Counted from the first letter of the stretch, positions 46,139 to 54,391 are shown. The stretch: DNA of 64,000 nucleotides from Abiotrophia sp. HMSC24B09 (GCF_001815865.1 NZ_KV822211.1:1-64000), one strand, 5' to 3'. Notes: a model not told the origin generated them from the sequence alone. Numbers and translations: made by a program.

Positions 46139-47737
46139 CTATGCCCTAATTTCCTCTAAGTAGCCATCGCGTATGGTAAGGACGCGGTCGTATTGGGAAA
46201 TGAGGTCTGGCGTAATATGGTGCTCAATGTCAATAACCAAGCCGGGATATTGACGTAAAACTTGGTTTAAGGCTTCTGCAGCTTGAGCATCAAGTCCTGA
46301 AAGAGCCTCATCCACTAGCAAAATAGGCTTTTTGAAGAGGAGCGCACGTGCAACCTCTAATCGCTTGAGTTCACCGCCCGACAAAATTTGTTGGTCACCA
46401 CCCAAAACTCTAGCCAAAGATTCTGGATCAGCAAACTTCGCCAATCCTACAGCTTGTAAGGCCATTTCCATTTCCTCTGACCTGTAATCTAGTCCTAAAC
46501 TTAAATTTTCTCCTAAAGTCAGATTAAAAACAAAAGGCGCTTGTTCCACCATACCAAACCAAGATCCTTCATCCGATGGTAATGCATCTCGATTCAGACT
46601 CACTTTGCCTTCCAGCAGTGGGATTTCGCCCATCAGAGTCTGGATAAGGGTTGACTTACCCGAACCTGATGGAGCCTGCAGGAGGATTTTTTCTCCCAAG
46701 TTCAACTGGAGATTCAAGCCTTTAATCAAAGGACGATTTGGATAACCAACTGTCCCATCCTGCACCTGAATCAATGCTTGCTTTTCACCACGCACTAACT
46801 CTAGGTGCGACTTTTCGACTTGAACTGGTTGCATTATCTTGTCTAGGAGTGGCTGTGTTGCGGACATATTATTATAAAGTTGAATACAGGTCATTAGGGG
46901 AGAAATCACCCGATCTGCCGCCATGTAAATGGTAATCAACGCCCCCACCGTTAGACGACCTGCCATGACAGATTGAATGCCTAGTAGCAAACCCACCAAA
47001 AGGGCACCAACATAGAGTAAACTAACCAAGGTATTGGCTATTTGTTGCTTGAGCTCCATTTGGAGATAGGCTGACTCTGAATGATTCAATTGGGACATAA
47101 CACGCGTTTGTCCCGGTAGTAGTGCCTGAAAACGACTTAGGAGTTTACGCCCTTTAAGAAAATCATCCAATTGATTGACGAAACGCTGGTTTTCTCCTTG
47201 CCAGTTTACAGTGGCCTCTTTGAGCCACTTGGCGCTGAGGCGCGGTACCAAGACAGGTATAAATCCTAGCCCAACAAAAATCAGCCCTACTGGTACATCA
47301 AGCATCATTAAGAAGCTAAAAGTAACCGCCGTCTGCAAAAGACAGTAGACAAATGTCAAGAGGCTAGCGACTATCCGCTCATCAATCTGCGTCACCTCGG
47401 TCGTAATACTAGCCAGATAGGCACTGGCAGCGCCCAATCGCGGTCTAGCACTGGCCTTAGTCAATTCTTGCGCTTTTAACTCAATCCTAACTTGGGTCCG
47501 AATTTTAGCTAGGAAGTAACGCTGCAAGGCCTGCGAAAGGGCAATTAGCATGAGAAAAGCAAGCCACTGCACTGTTGTCCAAGTCCCGGAAACGTAATCT
47601 CCCACTGTCAGAAAGTCGGTAAAGCGCCCTAAAAAGTATGGTCCCCCGATACCATCGAAGGAAAGTAAAATAGAAAATAGGATGCAAGCCAGAACTAAAT
47701 TAAACTTTCCAACAAACAATTTACTTATTTTCCTCAT
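46139..47737 (-). CDS. ABC exporter (fused permease-ATPase), substrate unknown
   Basis: 532-residue half-transporter. Residues about 1-310 form a six-helix exporter membrane domain; about 325-532 are the ATPase: Walker A APSGSGKST, Q-loop MVEQAPFVFN, signature LSGGELKRLEVARAL, Walker B ILLVDEALSGLD with its catalytic Glu, and the switch His in IEHH. No peptidase or accessory domain. It is slightly shorter than the usual 570-600 and has no partner half-transporter beside it, so it may act as a homodimer. It lies alone between repeats and rplL with its own promoter, and looks like an accessory gene. Peptide, lipid or drug export are all possible. Confidence 0.85.
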   Translation of the reverse strand: MRKISKLFVGKFNLVLACILFSILLSFDGIGGPYFLGRFTDFLTVGDYVSGTWTTVQWLAFLMLIALSQALQRYFLAKIRTQVRIELKAQELTKASARPRLGAASAYLASITTEVTQIDERIVASLLTFVYCLLQTAVTFSFLMMLDVPVGLIFVGLGFIPVLVPRLSAKWLKEATVNWQGENQRFVNQLDDFLKGRKLLSRFQALLPGQTRVMSQLNHSESAYLQMELKQQIANTLVSLLYVGALLVGLLLGIQSVMAGRLTVGALITIYMAADRVISPLMTCIQLYNNMSATQPLLDKIMQPVQVEKSHLELVRGEKQALIQVQDGTVGYPNRPLIKGLNLQLNLGEKILLQAPSGSGKSTLIQTLMGEIPLLEGKVSLNRDALPSDEGSWFGMVEQAPFVFNLTLGENLSLGLDYRSEEMEMALQAVGLAKFADPESLARVLGGDQQILSGGELKRLEVARALLFKKPILLVDEALSGLDAQAAEALNQVLRQYPGLVIDIEHHITPDLISQYDRVLTIRDGYLEEIRA

Positions 47738-47797
47738 CTGTCACCCCGCCCTTTCCTAATAAGGCCCATATATATTCAGTGCGATATCTTGTTTTGC

Positions 47798-47826
47798 ATT
47801 TTATCCTTAAAACTCCCGTTTGTCAA
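47798..47826 (-). promoter_or_regulatory. Promoter of the ABC exporter
   Basis: Perfect -35 TTGACA (47821-47826), 17-base spacer, TAAAAT (47798-47803). Confidence 0.75.
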
Positions 47827-47930
47827 TATCCATAAAAGGATAGTAAAGGTGGCATTTTGAATTCATAAACTCTCTTAAGCGTATGTAACCAGAAGCAATA
47901 TATTTATTAACGTATTTATGGACAAAACAA

Positions 47931-47967
47931 AAAAGCTAGAGACTCCGATAAAACGGAGTTTCTAGCT
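47931..47967 (-). terminator. Terminator of rplJ-rplL
   Basis: AAGCTAGAaACTCCG pairs with CGGAGTcTCTAGCTT, then TTTTTG on the minus strand. Confidence 0.85.
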
Positions 47968-47986
47968 TTATTTCTGAGCTTGAAAA

Positions 47987-48352
47987 TTACTTCAAGGTTA
48001 CAGTTGCGCCAACTTCTTCCAAGGCAGCTTTCAAAGCTTCTGCGTCTTCTTTAGAAGCGCCTTCCTTGACTACAGATGGTGCGCCGTCAACTAATTCTTT
48101 AGCTTCTTTCAAGCCTAAGCCAGTTGCTTCACGGACAACCTTGATAACTTTGATCTTACCTGCACCTGCGTTAGTTAATTCAACGTCAAATTCAGTTTTC
48201 TCTTCAGCTGCTGCTGCTGGACCTGCTGCTACTGCTACAGGAGCTGCTGCAGTTACGCCAAATTCTTCTTCGATTGCTTTTACTAAATCGTTTAATTCGA
48301 TGATTGTTGCTTCTTTGATTTCAGCAATAATGTTTTCAATGTTTAATGCCAT
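47987..48352 (-). CDS. rplL: Ribosomal protein L7/L12
   Basis: Ribosomal stalk protein that recruits translation factors. 121 residues: N-terminal dimerisation domain (about 1-30), Ala/Gly hinge ([18 protein letters not shown]), and C-terminal factor-binding domain with [27 protein letters not shown]. Second gene of the rplJ-rplL operon. Codon use is strongly biased. Confidence 0.98.
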   Translation of the reverse strand: MALNIENIIAEIKEATIIELNDLVKAIEEEFGVTAAAPVAVAAGPAAAAEEKTEFDVELTNAGAGKIKVIKVVREATGLGLKEAKELVDGAPSVVKEGASKEDAEALKAALEEVGATVTLK

Positions 48353-48387
48353 GATTAATTTCCTCCATTAAGTTTAGTATTGTGTAA

Positions 48388-48888
48388 TTAAGCTGCACTT
48401 TCTTTTGCTTCTGCAACAGCTTTAATAGCCAATGCAGTGTTGCGTACTGGGGCTTGCAGTACAGAAAGGAGCATAGAGAGCATGCCGTCGCGGTCTGGAA
48501 GAGCTGCAAGAGCCTTCACGTCTTCTGCTGAAGCTGCTTTCCCTTCGATTAAGCCACCTTTGATTTCAAGCTTTTCAGCTTTCTTCGCGAATTCTGCGAT
48601 AACTTTCGCTGGCGCTACAACTTCTGATTCGCTGAACACGATAGCAGTTGGGCCTACAAAGTGGGCATCCAAGCCTTCGATTTCAGCTTGAGCAGCAGCA
48701 CGACGTAAGATGGTGTTTTTCACAACCTTCATTTGCACGCCGTTATCACGCAACTCTTTACGTAAGTTAGTCACTTGTTCAACGGTTAAGCCTAAGTAGT
48801 CAACAACGACTACAGATGCTGCAGATTTGAGTTCTTCAGCAACTTTTGAAACTTCTTCTTGCTTTTTCAAGAGAATTGCTTTTGTCAT
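48388..48888 (-). CDS. rplJ: Ribosomal protein L10
   Basis: Base of the L7/L12 stalk, 166 residues. The N-terminal rRNA-binding domain contains [37 protein letters not shown] and GPTAIVFSE; the C-terminal helix binds L7/L12 dimers. CGGAGGT lies 6 bases before the ATG. Controlled by the L10 leader upstream. Confidence 0.97.
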   Translation of the reverse strand: MTKAILLKKQEEVSKVAEELKSAASVVVVDYLGLTVEQVTNLRKELRDNGVQMKVVKNTILRRAAAQAEIEGLDAHFVGPTAIVFSESEVVAPAKVIAEFAKKAEKLEIKGGLIEGKAASAEDVKALAALPDRDGMLSMLLSVLQAPVRNTALAIKAVAEAKESAA

Positions 48889-48932
48889 AATTTCACCTCC
48901 GCTAGTTTGATATAGAGATTCTTATGTTGCCA

Positions 48933-49042
48933 TAAAAAATCTCTATGTCACCTTAGACATAGAGATAGCTTCCATTCGTGGAACTTCCTCGGTAAGAAAT
49001 TAAGGCCTGCGCCACTTACTGTCTTCGGTCGTTATATTAACG
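48933..49042 (-). ncRNA. Ribosomal protein L10 leader with terminator
   Basis: The leader between the promoter and rplJ has the L10-leader core (CGAAGACAGTAAGTGGCGCAG and ACCGAGGAAGTTCCACG segments). It ends in a strong terminator hairpin ATCTCTATGTC / GACATAGAGAT followed by TTTTTTA (48933-48966). The L10(L12)4 complex binds such leaders and represses its own operon. Confidence 0.8.
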
Positions 49043-49048
49043 TATGTT

Positions 49049-49077
49049 ATTGTAGCGAAGAAGGGCCATCATGTCAA
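49049..49077 (-). promoter_or_regulatory. Promoter of rplJ-rplL
   Basis: Consensus TTGACA (49072-49077), 17-base spacer, TACAAT (49049-49054). Start near 49042. Confidence 0.8.
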
Positions 49078-49104
49078 GCCTCTTCGCGGATTTCTCGCTA
49101 AAAA

Positions 49105-49794
49105 TTAGAGAGAAGTAACATCCAACTTGATCCCAGGACCAAAAGTAGTGCTCAAAGTCAAGTTGTTGATGTAAGTACCTTTAGCAGCGGCTGGTTTCAC
49201 ACGCAAGATTTGCTCGTGAAGCGCCTTGAGGTTTTCAACCAATTTGTTGTCTTCAAAAGATACTTTACCGATTGGCACGTTCACGATACCAGCTTTGTCA
49301 GCACGGTAAGTTACTTGACCAGCTTTGATGTCGTTTACGGCTTTGGTTACGTCCATGGTAACAGTCCCGGTTTTAGGGTTTGGCATCAAGCCTTTTGGCC
49401 CTAAGACACGACCAAGGCGACCCACTTGACCCATCATGTCAGGGGTAGCGACCATCACGTCGAATTCTAACCAACCGTCAGAAATCTTTTGGATTAAGTC
49501 TGCTTCACCAACAAAGTCAGCACCTGCTGCTTCCGCTTCTTTAGCTTTTTCGCCACGCGCGATTACAACTACACGGCTGGTTTTACCAGTCCCGTGTGGC
49601 AATACCATTGCGCCACGGATTTGTTGGTCAGCTTTCTTAACGTCGATGTTTAAGTTGTAAGAAACTTCAACGGTAGCGTCGAACTTAGCGAAGTCGATTT
49701 CTTTTGCTAAGGTAACAGCTTCGTTAGCTTCGTATTTTTTGTTGCGGTCTACTTTTGCAAGAGCCGCTTGTAAGTTTTTGCTCTTTTTAGCCAT
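49105..49794 (-). CDS. rplA: Ribosomal protein L1
   Basis: L1 stalk protein of the 50S subunit and translational repressor of its own mRNA. 229 residues, starting [20 protein letters not shown]. The signature region around [20 protein letters not shown] is intact. AGGAGGA lies 7 bases before the ATG. Downstream of rplK with a likely L1-binding site between. Confidence 0.98.
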   Translation of the reverse strand: MAKKSKNLQAALAKVDRNKKYEANEAVTLAKEIDFAKFDATVEVSYNLNIDVKKADQQIRGAMVLPHGTGKTSRVVVIARGEKAKEAEAAGADFVGEADLIQKISDGWLEFDVMVATPDMMGQVGRLGRVLGPKGLMPNPKTGTVTMDVTKAVNDIKAGQVTYRADKAGIVNVPIGKVSFEDNKLVENLKALHEQILRVKPAAAKGTYINNLTLSTTFGPGIKLDVTSL

Positions 49795-49812
49795 TTTTCT
49801 TCCTCCTATGTT

Positions 49813-49838
49813 GTGGTTATAACGGTTTGACCTCCCAC
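49813..49838 (-). promoter_or_regulatory. Candidate L1-binding site between rplK and rplA
   Basis: The minus strand has GTGGGAGG, a short A-rich loop and AACCAC, the shape used by Firmicute L1 autoregulatory sites. A matching GTGGGAGG...AACCAC lies in the rplK leader. Confidence 0.5.
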
Positions 49839-49874
49839 ACCCGATAGAATTCGGGTTGAGAAGCTACATTGTGC

Positions 49875-50300
49875 TTAGTCTTGGACTGTAATCCCCATTG
49901 AGCGAGCAGTACCTTCAACCATGCGCATTGCAGCTTCAACATTGGCTGCATTTAAGTCTGGCATTTTAGTTTCTGCGATTTCTCGTACTTGATCTTTGGT
50001 TACAGTGGCAACCTTAGTTTTGTTAGGTACACCTGAACCTTTGTCAACTTTAGCAGCTTTCAGTAACAATACTGGAGCTGGTGGAGTTTTGGTGATGAAA
50101 GTAAATGAACGGTCTTCGTATACAGAGATAACAACAGGAATAATCAAGCCTGCTTGATCTTGTGTACGAGCGTTGAACTCTTTACAGAACCCCATGATGT
50201 TTACTTGTGCTTGACCGAGCGCTGGACCTACTGGTGGAGCAGGGCTTGCTTTGCCGGCTGGGATTTGTAATTTAACTTGTTTTACGACTTTTTTAGCCAC
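49875..50300 (-). CDS. rplK: Ribosomal protein L11
   Basis: GTPase-centre protein of the 50S subunit. The start is GTG 50300 with AGGAGG 8 bases upstream, giving exactly 141 residues; an open extension upstream is leader, not protein. N-terminal [21 protein letters not shown] and C-terminal [15 protein letters not shown] are standard. Confidence 0.97.
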   Translation of the reverse strand: MAKKVVKQVKLQIPAGKASPAPPVGPALGQAQVNIMGFCKEFNARTQDQAGLIIPVVISVYEDRSFTFITKTPPAPVLLLKAAKVDKGSGVPNKTKVATVTKDQVREIAETKMPDLNAANVEAAMRMVEGTARSMGITVQD

Positions 50301-50332
50301 GAAACATTCCTCCTTAATTTTTGGTTCGTGAT

Positions 50333-50363
50333 GTGGTTCATGGAAGCCTAAGCCTCCTCCCAC
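50333..50363 (-). promoter_or_regulatory. Candidate L1-binding site in the rplK leader
   Basis: GTGGGAGG (50356-50363) and AACCAC (from 50333) flank a small hairpin, resembling the site before rplA. Confidence 0.45.
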
Positions 50364-50391
50364 TCAGTGTGCGTACTTTGCGCACCGTACT

Positions 50392-50419
50392 ATTATAGCA
50401 TACTCCAGCAAATATGCAA
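50392..50419 (-). promoter_or_regulatory. Promoter of rplK-rplA
   Basis: TTGCAT (50414-50419), 16-base spacer with TGc, TATAAT (50392-50397). Confidence 0.65.
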
Positions 50420-50489
50420 TGCCTTAAGGCCTGATTTCGAGAGATTTTTTTGCTCTGCAAGATTCTGCTCATACTTGGCTTTTTCCGCA

Positions 50490-50515
50490 CAAGAAAAGCC
50501 CCCTGGAAAGGGAGC
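50490..50515 (-). terminator. Terminator of the uracil permease gene
   Basis: AGCTCCC pairs with GGGGGCT around TTTCCA, followed by TTTTC on the minus strand. Confidence 0.75.
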
Positions 50516-50522
50516 TCCTTAT

Positions 50523-51848
50523 TTACGCTTCACCAAGTAATTCTTCAACCTTCTGGTCTTGGAATTTTTCTTCGTGTGGCAAGATTAAGTTGAGCAGAAC
50601 GCCCGCCAAGGCGCAGAGGGCAGTGCCAGATAAGGTCACCGGCCCCAATTTGAGAACCGCGCCTCCCAAGCCTAGCACCAACATGGAACTGGCGATAATC
50701 AAGTTGCGGACTTGGTGGAAGTCAACTTGCTTCTCAATCAGCACTTTCAAACCGTTAGAAGCAATAACCCCATAGAGTAGGATGGCCATACCACCTAATA
50801 CGGGTTTAGGAATGGTGGAGATGATGGCCGTGAATTTGCCCATAAAGCTAAGCCCGATAGCAAAGAGAGCAGCATTACGAATGACAGAGACGGAAGCGAT
50901 ACGGGTCATCCCTACCACCCCAGTGTTCTCGCCATAAGTGGTATTGGCCGGGCCACCGATAAAGGCTGACACAGCAGTCGCCACCCCATCCCCAATCAAG
51001 GTCCGATGGAGGCCTGGTTTTTCCAAGAACTTACGGCCGCAGATTTGCCCCAACACTGTATGGTCCCCAATATGTTCAGCAATGGTCACGACCGCTACCG
51101 GCAAAATCGCCCAGGTCTCTGGCCCAAAGTAGAGGTGATAGCGACTGAAGAAGCCCCCAGTTTCAAATGGCAAATAGAGATGTGGCACTTCAAACCAAGC
51201 TGCCTCTAGGACTGGCTTAAAGTCTACCAAACCAAAGACAACGGCCACCAAGTAGCCCCCAATAATCCCAAAGAGGAAAGGAATGATTTTGAGAAAACCC
51301 TTGGCTTTGGTATTAATGAAGGCCGTGATTAAGAAGGTAACAAGGGCGACCAGGATATGTTTGATGTCGCCCCCCTCCACAAAACCAGCATTCTTAACCG
51401 CTGAGTTGGCTAAGCCCAAACCGATTACCATAATCATGGGCCCAATCACAATAGGTGGCAATAAGCGATCAATCCAAGTAGTTCCAATTGCCCGAATCAA
51501 GAGGGCCATTCCAACATAGACTAGTCCAACTAGCACCACCCCAGTTTGGGCAGCGGAGACATCGCCATTCATCTGACTATTGGCGAAGGCCATGGCCTGG
51601 ATAAAGGCGAAGGACGACCCTAGGTAGACCGGCACCTTGAACTGGGTTGAGACCATGTAGATGAGGGTCCCAATCCCTGAGGCAAAGAGCGCCACCGAAA
51701 CCGGCATCCCCAGAATCAGGGGCACCAGAATGGTCGCCCCAAACATAGCAAAGACGTGTTGGGCGCTCAACAAGAGCCCTTGTAGGAAAGGCGGCTTCTG
51801 CTCGACATCAAGCAGCATGCGGACTTTGGACGTTTGTAGTTCCATCAT
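50523..51848 (-). CDS. uraA: Uracil permease (NCS2 nucleobase:cation symporter)
   Basis: About 441 residues with around 12-14 membrane segments. The NCS2 signature GGPANTTYGENTGVVGMTR is of the uracil subtype, with the proton/substrate site region VTIAEHIGDHTVLG. A PyrR-type leader supports a pyrimidine substrate. Two ATGs follow AAGAGG (51848 and 51845); the second is slightly better spaced. In Bacillus this gene (pyrP) sits in the pyr operon; here it stands alone between nusG and rplK, splitting the usual nusG-rplK order. Confidence 0.92.
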   Translation of the reverse strand: MMELQTSKVRMLLDVEQKPPFLQGLLLSAQHVFAMFGATILVPLILGMPVSVALFASGIGTLIYMVSTQFKVPVYLGSSFAFIQAMAFANSQMNGDVSAAQTGVVLVGLVYVGMALLIRAIGTTWIDRLLPPIVIGPMIMVIGLGLANSAVKNAGFVEGGDIKHILVALVTFLITAFINTKAKGFLKIIPFLFGIIGGYLVAVVFGLVDFKPVLEAAWFEVPHLYLPFETGGFFSRYHLYFGPETWAILPVAVVTIAEHIGDHTVLGQICGRKFLEKPGLHRTLIGDGVATAVSAFIGGPANTTYGENTGVVGMTRIASVSVIRNAALFAIGLSFMGKFTAIISTIPKPVLGGMAILLYGVIASNGLKVLIEKQVDFHQVRNLIIASSMLVLGLGGAVLKLGPVTLSGTALCALAGVLLNLILPHEEKFQDQKVEELLGEA

Positions 51849-51877
51849 AACCTCTTTTCCGGGCTCCAAGACATGAC

Positions 51878-51964
51878 AAAGAGCCCTCTGAATTTATTCC
51901 AAGGGCTCGGTAAAGTGATTTAGCCTTCTCCACCTCACGGGATGGAATTAAAAGCCCTTATTGG
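51878..51964 (-). promoter_or_regulatory. PyrR-regulated attenuator in the uraA leader
   Basis: The leader has ATCCCGTGAGGT (about 51935-51946), fitting the PyrR-binding loop consensus ATCCnGnGAGGy, and then a terminator hairpin GAGCCCTtgg / agaGGGCTC followed by TTTG (51878-51910). PyrR with UMP would favour termination. Confidence 0.8.
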
Positions 51965-51970
51965 GAGATA

Positions 51971-51979
51971 GTATAGCAC
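51971..51979 (-). promoter_or_regulatory. Extended -10 promoter of uraA
   Basis: TGcTATACT on the minus strand, just before the attenuator leader. Confidence 0.5.
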
Positions 51980-52055
51980 ACGTGAGGCTCTTTGACGAGT
52001 CTAAGCTGGGCATTTGGCCAATTTTGTTAAGACTTCATCACTCACCCCACAAAAA

Positions 52056-52086
52056 AATAGACTAGGAAGCTTATTTCCTAGTCTCT
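52056..52086 (-). terminator. Terminator of nusG
   Basis: AGACTAGGAA pairs perfectly with TTCCTAGTCT, then ATTTTTTT on the minus strand. Confidence 0.9.
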
Positions 52087-52093
52087 ACCTTGA

Positions 52094-52633
52094 TTAAATA
52101 TCTTCTTTTTTAACTTGCACGAAGTCTAATTCCGCCACTGTCTCACGACCAAACATTTCAATCACTACTTTGAGTTTGTCATGATCACGGTCGATTTCCT
52201 CGATTTGACCAGATAGGCCAGAGAAAGCCCCATCGATAATGGACACATAGTCGCCTTCTTCAACATTGAGTTCTACACGTTGACTTGGCATTGGCGCATC
52301 ACCCAAGATAGCCGCAATTTCTTCTGGCAAGAGCGGGGATGGTTTTGAGCCGGCACCATGAGAACCAACAAAACCAGTTACACCTGGTGTATTACGAACA
52401 ATAAACCAAGCCTCATCAGACATTTCCATCTCTACTAGGACATAGCCAGGGAAGGTCTTTTCGACTTTTTTCTTCTCTACGCCATCGGTCTTCTCAACCA
52501 CTTCTTCTTCAGGTACCGCAATACGGAAGATGTGGTCTTGCATGTTCATGCTTTCCGTCCGCATCTCGATATTTTCTTTGACCTTGTTTTCGTACCCTGA
52601 GTACGTGTGTAATACATACCATTCTTTACTCAT
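52094..52633 (-). CDS. nusG: Transcription termination/antitermination protein NusG
   Basis: RNA polymerase processivity and pausing factor. 179 residues. NGN domain about 1-115 (EWYVLHTYSGYENKVKENIE, FPGYVLVEMEMSDEAWFIVRNTPGVTGFVG) and a C-terminal KOW domain (EGDYVSIIDGAFSGLSGQIEEI). GGAG lies 7 bases before the ATG. It has its own promoter and a leader hairpin, and is separated from secE by pgpA. Confidence 0.97.
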   Translation of the reverse strand: MSKEWYVLHTYSGYENKVKENIEMRTESMNMQDHIFRIAVPEEEVVEKTDGVEKKKVEKTFPGYVLVEMEMSDEAWFIVRNTPGVTGFVGSHGAGSKPSPLLPEEIAAILGDAPMPSQRVELNVEEGDYVSIIDGAFSGLSGQIEEIDRDHDKLKVVIEMFGRETVAELDFVQVKKEDI

Positions 52634-52660
52634 CTGTCTACTCCTTTTATTTGAACCGGC

Positions 52661-52687
52661 AAAATAAAAAACCTACATTGGGTAGGT
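52661..52687 (-). terminator. Intrinsic terminator in the nusG leader (also end of pgpA)
   Basis: ACCTAC pairs with GTAGGT around a 5-base loop, followed by TTTTTTATTTT on the minus strand, only 28 bases before the nusG ATG and downstream of its apparent promoter. Confidence 0.7.
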
Positions 52688-52703
52688 CGCTATCGTTAGC
52701 CTT

Positions 52704-52733
52704 AGTATAACATAAGGGCGGCCACTGAGACAA
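52704..52733 (-). promoter_or_regulatory. Promoter of nusG
   Basis: TTGTCT (52728-52733), 18-base spacer ending TGt, TATACT (52704-52709). Start near 52697, upstream of the leader hairpin. Confidence 0.55.
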
Positions 52734-52774
52734 GACCCGGCCCAAGGAATTTCCCTGGGCATTTGGCCTAGTGG

Positions 52775-53272
52775 CTAGTCTTGATTTCTCTCTAAACCTG
52801 CGTGAGCAATCCGAGCTGCAGCAGCGGCTGCAATGGCGCCTACCAAGTCATCAATGAAAGTGTTGACCCGGCCAGGCGTCTTGGAATCTAGTTCTTTGAC
52901 GATGCCGGTCTTCATTTTGTCTACATAGCCAAAGTTGGTCAGGCCAATCGACCCGTAGACGTTGACAATGGACAGGGCCAGAATCTCATCAATGCCATAA
53001 AGACCCGCATCGCGGGCAATAATGTCTCGCAAAATAGGCGAGAAGTGGCCCGCTTCTACCGCCATATCTAACTCAATACCAGTGACTACTGCGTGCTGAA
53101 CCTCGCGTTTCTTGAGGACTTCTTGAACGTGGGCTTGGCATTGCTCAATGGTAATATGGGGCACATAATCTACTTGTAAGTCGTAGACAATGTGGGCAAT
53201 ATCCTTAATAGTCACGCCTCGTTGGCTTAAGAGAGCATACATATGTTGTTCTAAGCGTTCATCGTGTGTCAT
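52775..53272 (-). CDS. pgpA: Phosphatidylglycerophosphatase A-like protein (YutG)
   Basis: Predicted lipid phosphatase of the PgpA family (phosphatidylglycerophosphate to phosphatidylglycerol). From ATG 53272 (GGTGG upstream; earlier frame unsupported) it has 165 residues. The family core is seen as LDSKTPGRVNTFIDDLVGAIAAAAAARIAH, abbreviated here, with the acidic pair in FIDD. Family YutG proteins lack the strong membrane helices of E. coli PgpA, as here. Unusually placed between secE and nusG. Confidence 0.78.
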   Translation of the reverse strand: MTHDERLEQHMYALLSQRGVTIKDIAHIVYDLQVDYVPHITIEQCQAHVQEVLKKREVQHAVVTGIELDMAVEAGHFSPILRDIIARDAGLYGIDEILALSIVNVYGSIGLTNFGYVDKMKTGIVKELDSKTPGRVNTFIDDLVGAIAAAAAARIAHAGLERNQD

Positions 53273-53301
53273 GACACCACCGTCCTTTTCCCTAAAGTAA
53301 A

Positions 53302-53335
53302 TCAATCCGCCTAGAGAGATTCTCCAAGCGGATTG
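53302..53335 (-). terminator. Hairpin between secE and pgpA
   Basis: CAATCCGC pairs with GCGGATTG with an inner stem, followed by a weak ATTTACTTTA on the minus strand; likely a partial terminator. Confidence 0.55.
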
Positions 53336-53369
53336 AGCTTTTCTATCTAAGTGCCTACCTCTCGCTCGC

Positions 53370-53543
53370 TTAGAGGGCGTAGAAGTAATTGAGTAAGTTG
53401 GACAAGCCAAAGTCGATGCCACCAAAGTAGAGGCCTAATAAAACGACCATAATGATGACTGTCCATGTATATTTGTTGACTTCACCTAAGCTTGGCCAAG
53501 TCACACGTTTCATTTCTTTTCCGACGTTCTTAATGTATCCCAT
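53370..53543 (-). CDS. secE: Preprotein translocase subunit SecE
   Basis: 57 residues, short Gram-positive form with one membrane helix. ATG 53543, GAAGGG about 9 bases upstream, stop 53370. The conserved cytoplasmic amphipathic segment KEMKRVTWPSLGEVNKYT precedes the helix VIIMVVLLGLYFGGIDFGL. Follows rpmG by 14 bases. Confidence 0.95.
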   Translation of the reverse strand: MGYIKNVGKEMKRVTWPSLGEVNKYTWTVIIMVVLLGLYFGGIDFGLSNLLNYFYAL

Positions 53544-53557
53544 GCTCTAATACCCTT

Positions 53558-53710
53558 CTATTTAGTTTCTTTATGCAAGGTATGCTTGTTGCAATACTTG
53601 CAGAATTTCTTGATTTCTAAGCGTTGCGACTGTCCCATCTGCGTGGGTGTCATGTGGTAATTACGTTGACCACATTCACTACAGGCTAAGGCACCTTTCT
53701 TTTGAGCCAA
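53558..53710 (-). CDS. rpmG: Ribosomal protein L33
   Basis: 50 residues starting at TTG 53710 with AGGAGGT 7 bases upstream; stop at 53558. Zinc ribbon with two CxxC pairs (CSEC and CKYC), so the zinc-containing paralogue. The position between sigH and secE matches rpmGB of Bacillus. Confidence 0.93.
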   Translation of the reverse strand: MAQKKGALACSECGQRNYHMTPTQMGQSQRLEIKKFCKYCNKHTLHKETK

Positions 53711-53764
53711 GGCAACTACCTCCTTTTGATGCTATATCATCTTTTAATGATAGGCAGTTCCCGG

Positions 53765-54391
53765 CTATTTGTCAAGCCTCTTGCAGAAATCTTCTAGTTT
53801 TTTACGACAGCGGCTTAGGGCACTTTGACAAGAACGTTGGGACTTGCCCTTGACCTGAGACATCTCCTCGACACTCATGCCATCTAGGCAAGCTAAGAGA
53901 ACCTCTTTTTCCCAATCAGACAAACTTGAAAAATAACCATCGGAGGCTTCACGTGCCAGACACCAATCTTCTGGTGCCACATCATGACCTTGGGCTAGGG
54001 GACTCAAAGGATCGAAATGTGCCTCTAGTTGTTCTCTCACATAGTCATCCACATCCAGAGAAACACAATCGGATGCTTGAACACGTTTATGAGCCGATTC
54101 ATAACGATATAAATGGCTAAAATGTCGGATAAGGACAATTTTAAAGTAACTCTTGAAGGGAATTCCACCATTATAAGTGAAGATGGCCTTCCACAAAGTA
54201 ACTCTAGCTTCTTGTTGGAAGTCTGCATAATCAAGATAGGCAGACTTACTCATCAAATAACAACTTCTAATCAAAGGACTGAACTGGCGCAACAATTGTT
54301 CAAATTGTTGGCCATCAAAATCTGCCTTGAGTGCTGCAACTGCTTGATCTAGTGCTGGCAACTCTGTGTCTTCGTACTGATGAAAATCCAT
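53765..54391 (-). CDS. sigH: Sigma-70 family factor, SigH/ComX-like
   Basis: 208-residue alternative sigma factor. Region 2 is around YADFQQEARVTLWKAIFTYNG and FKSYFKIVLIRHFSHLYRYE; region 4 is around LSDWEKEVLLACLDGMSVEEM and RSCQSALSRCRKKLEDF. It occupies the sigH locus of Bacillus (yacP-sigH-rpmG-secE), so orthology by synteny is strong, although the sequence is divergent. In related lactobacilli the SigH homologue drives competence genes. GAGGAGG is 8 bases before the ATG. Confidence 0.85.
   Translation of the reverse strand: MDFHQYEDTELPALDQAVAALKADFDGQQFEQLLRQFSPLIRSCYLMSKSAYLDYADFQQEARVTLWKAIFTYNGGIPFKSYFKIVLIRHFSHLYRYESAHKRVQASDCVSLDVDDYVREQLEAHFDPLSPLAQGHDVAPEDWCLAREASDGYFSSLSDWEKEVLLACLDGMSVEEMSQVKGKSQRSCQSALSRCRKKLEDFCKRLDK

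Noticed and set aside
50301-50363. N-terminal extension of L11 from an upstream GTG
   Set aside because: The GTG at 50300 has the ribosome site and gives the standard 141 residues; the extension is the leader with the L1-like site.
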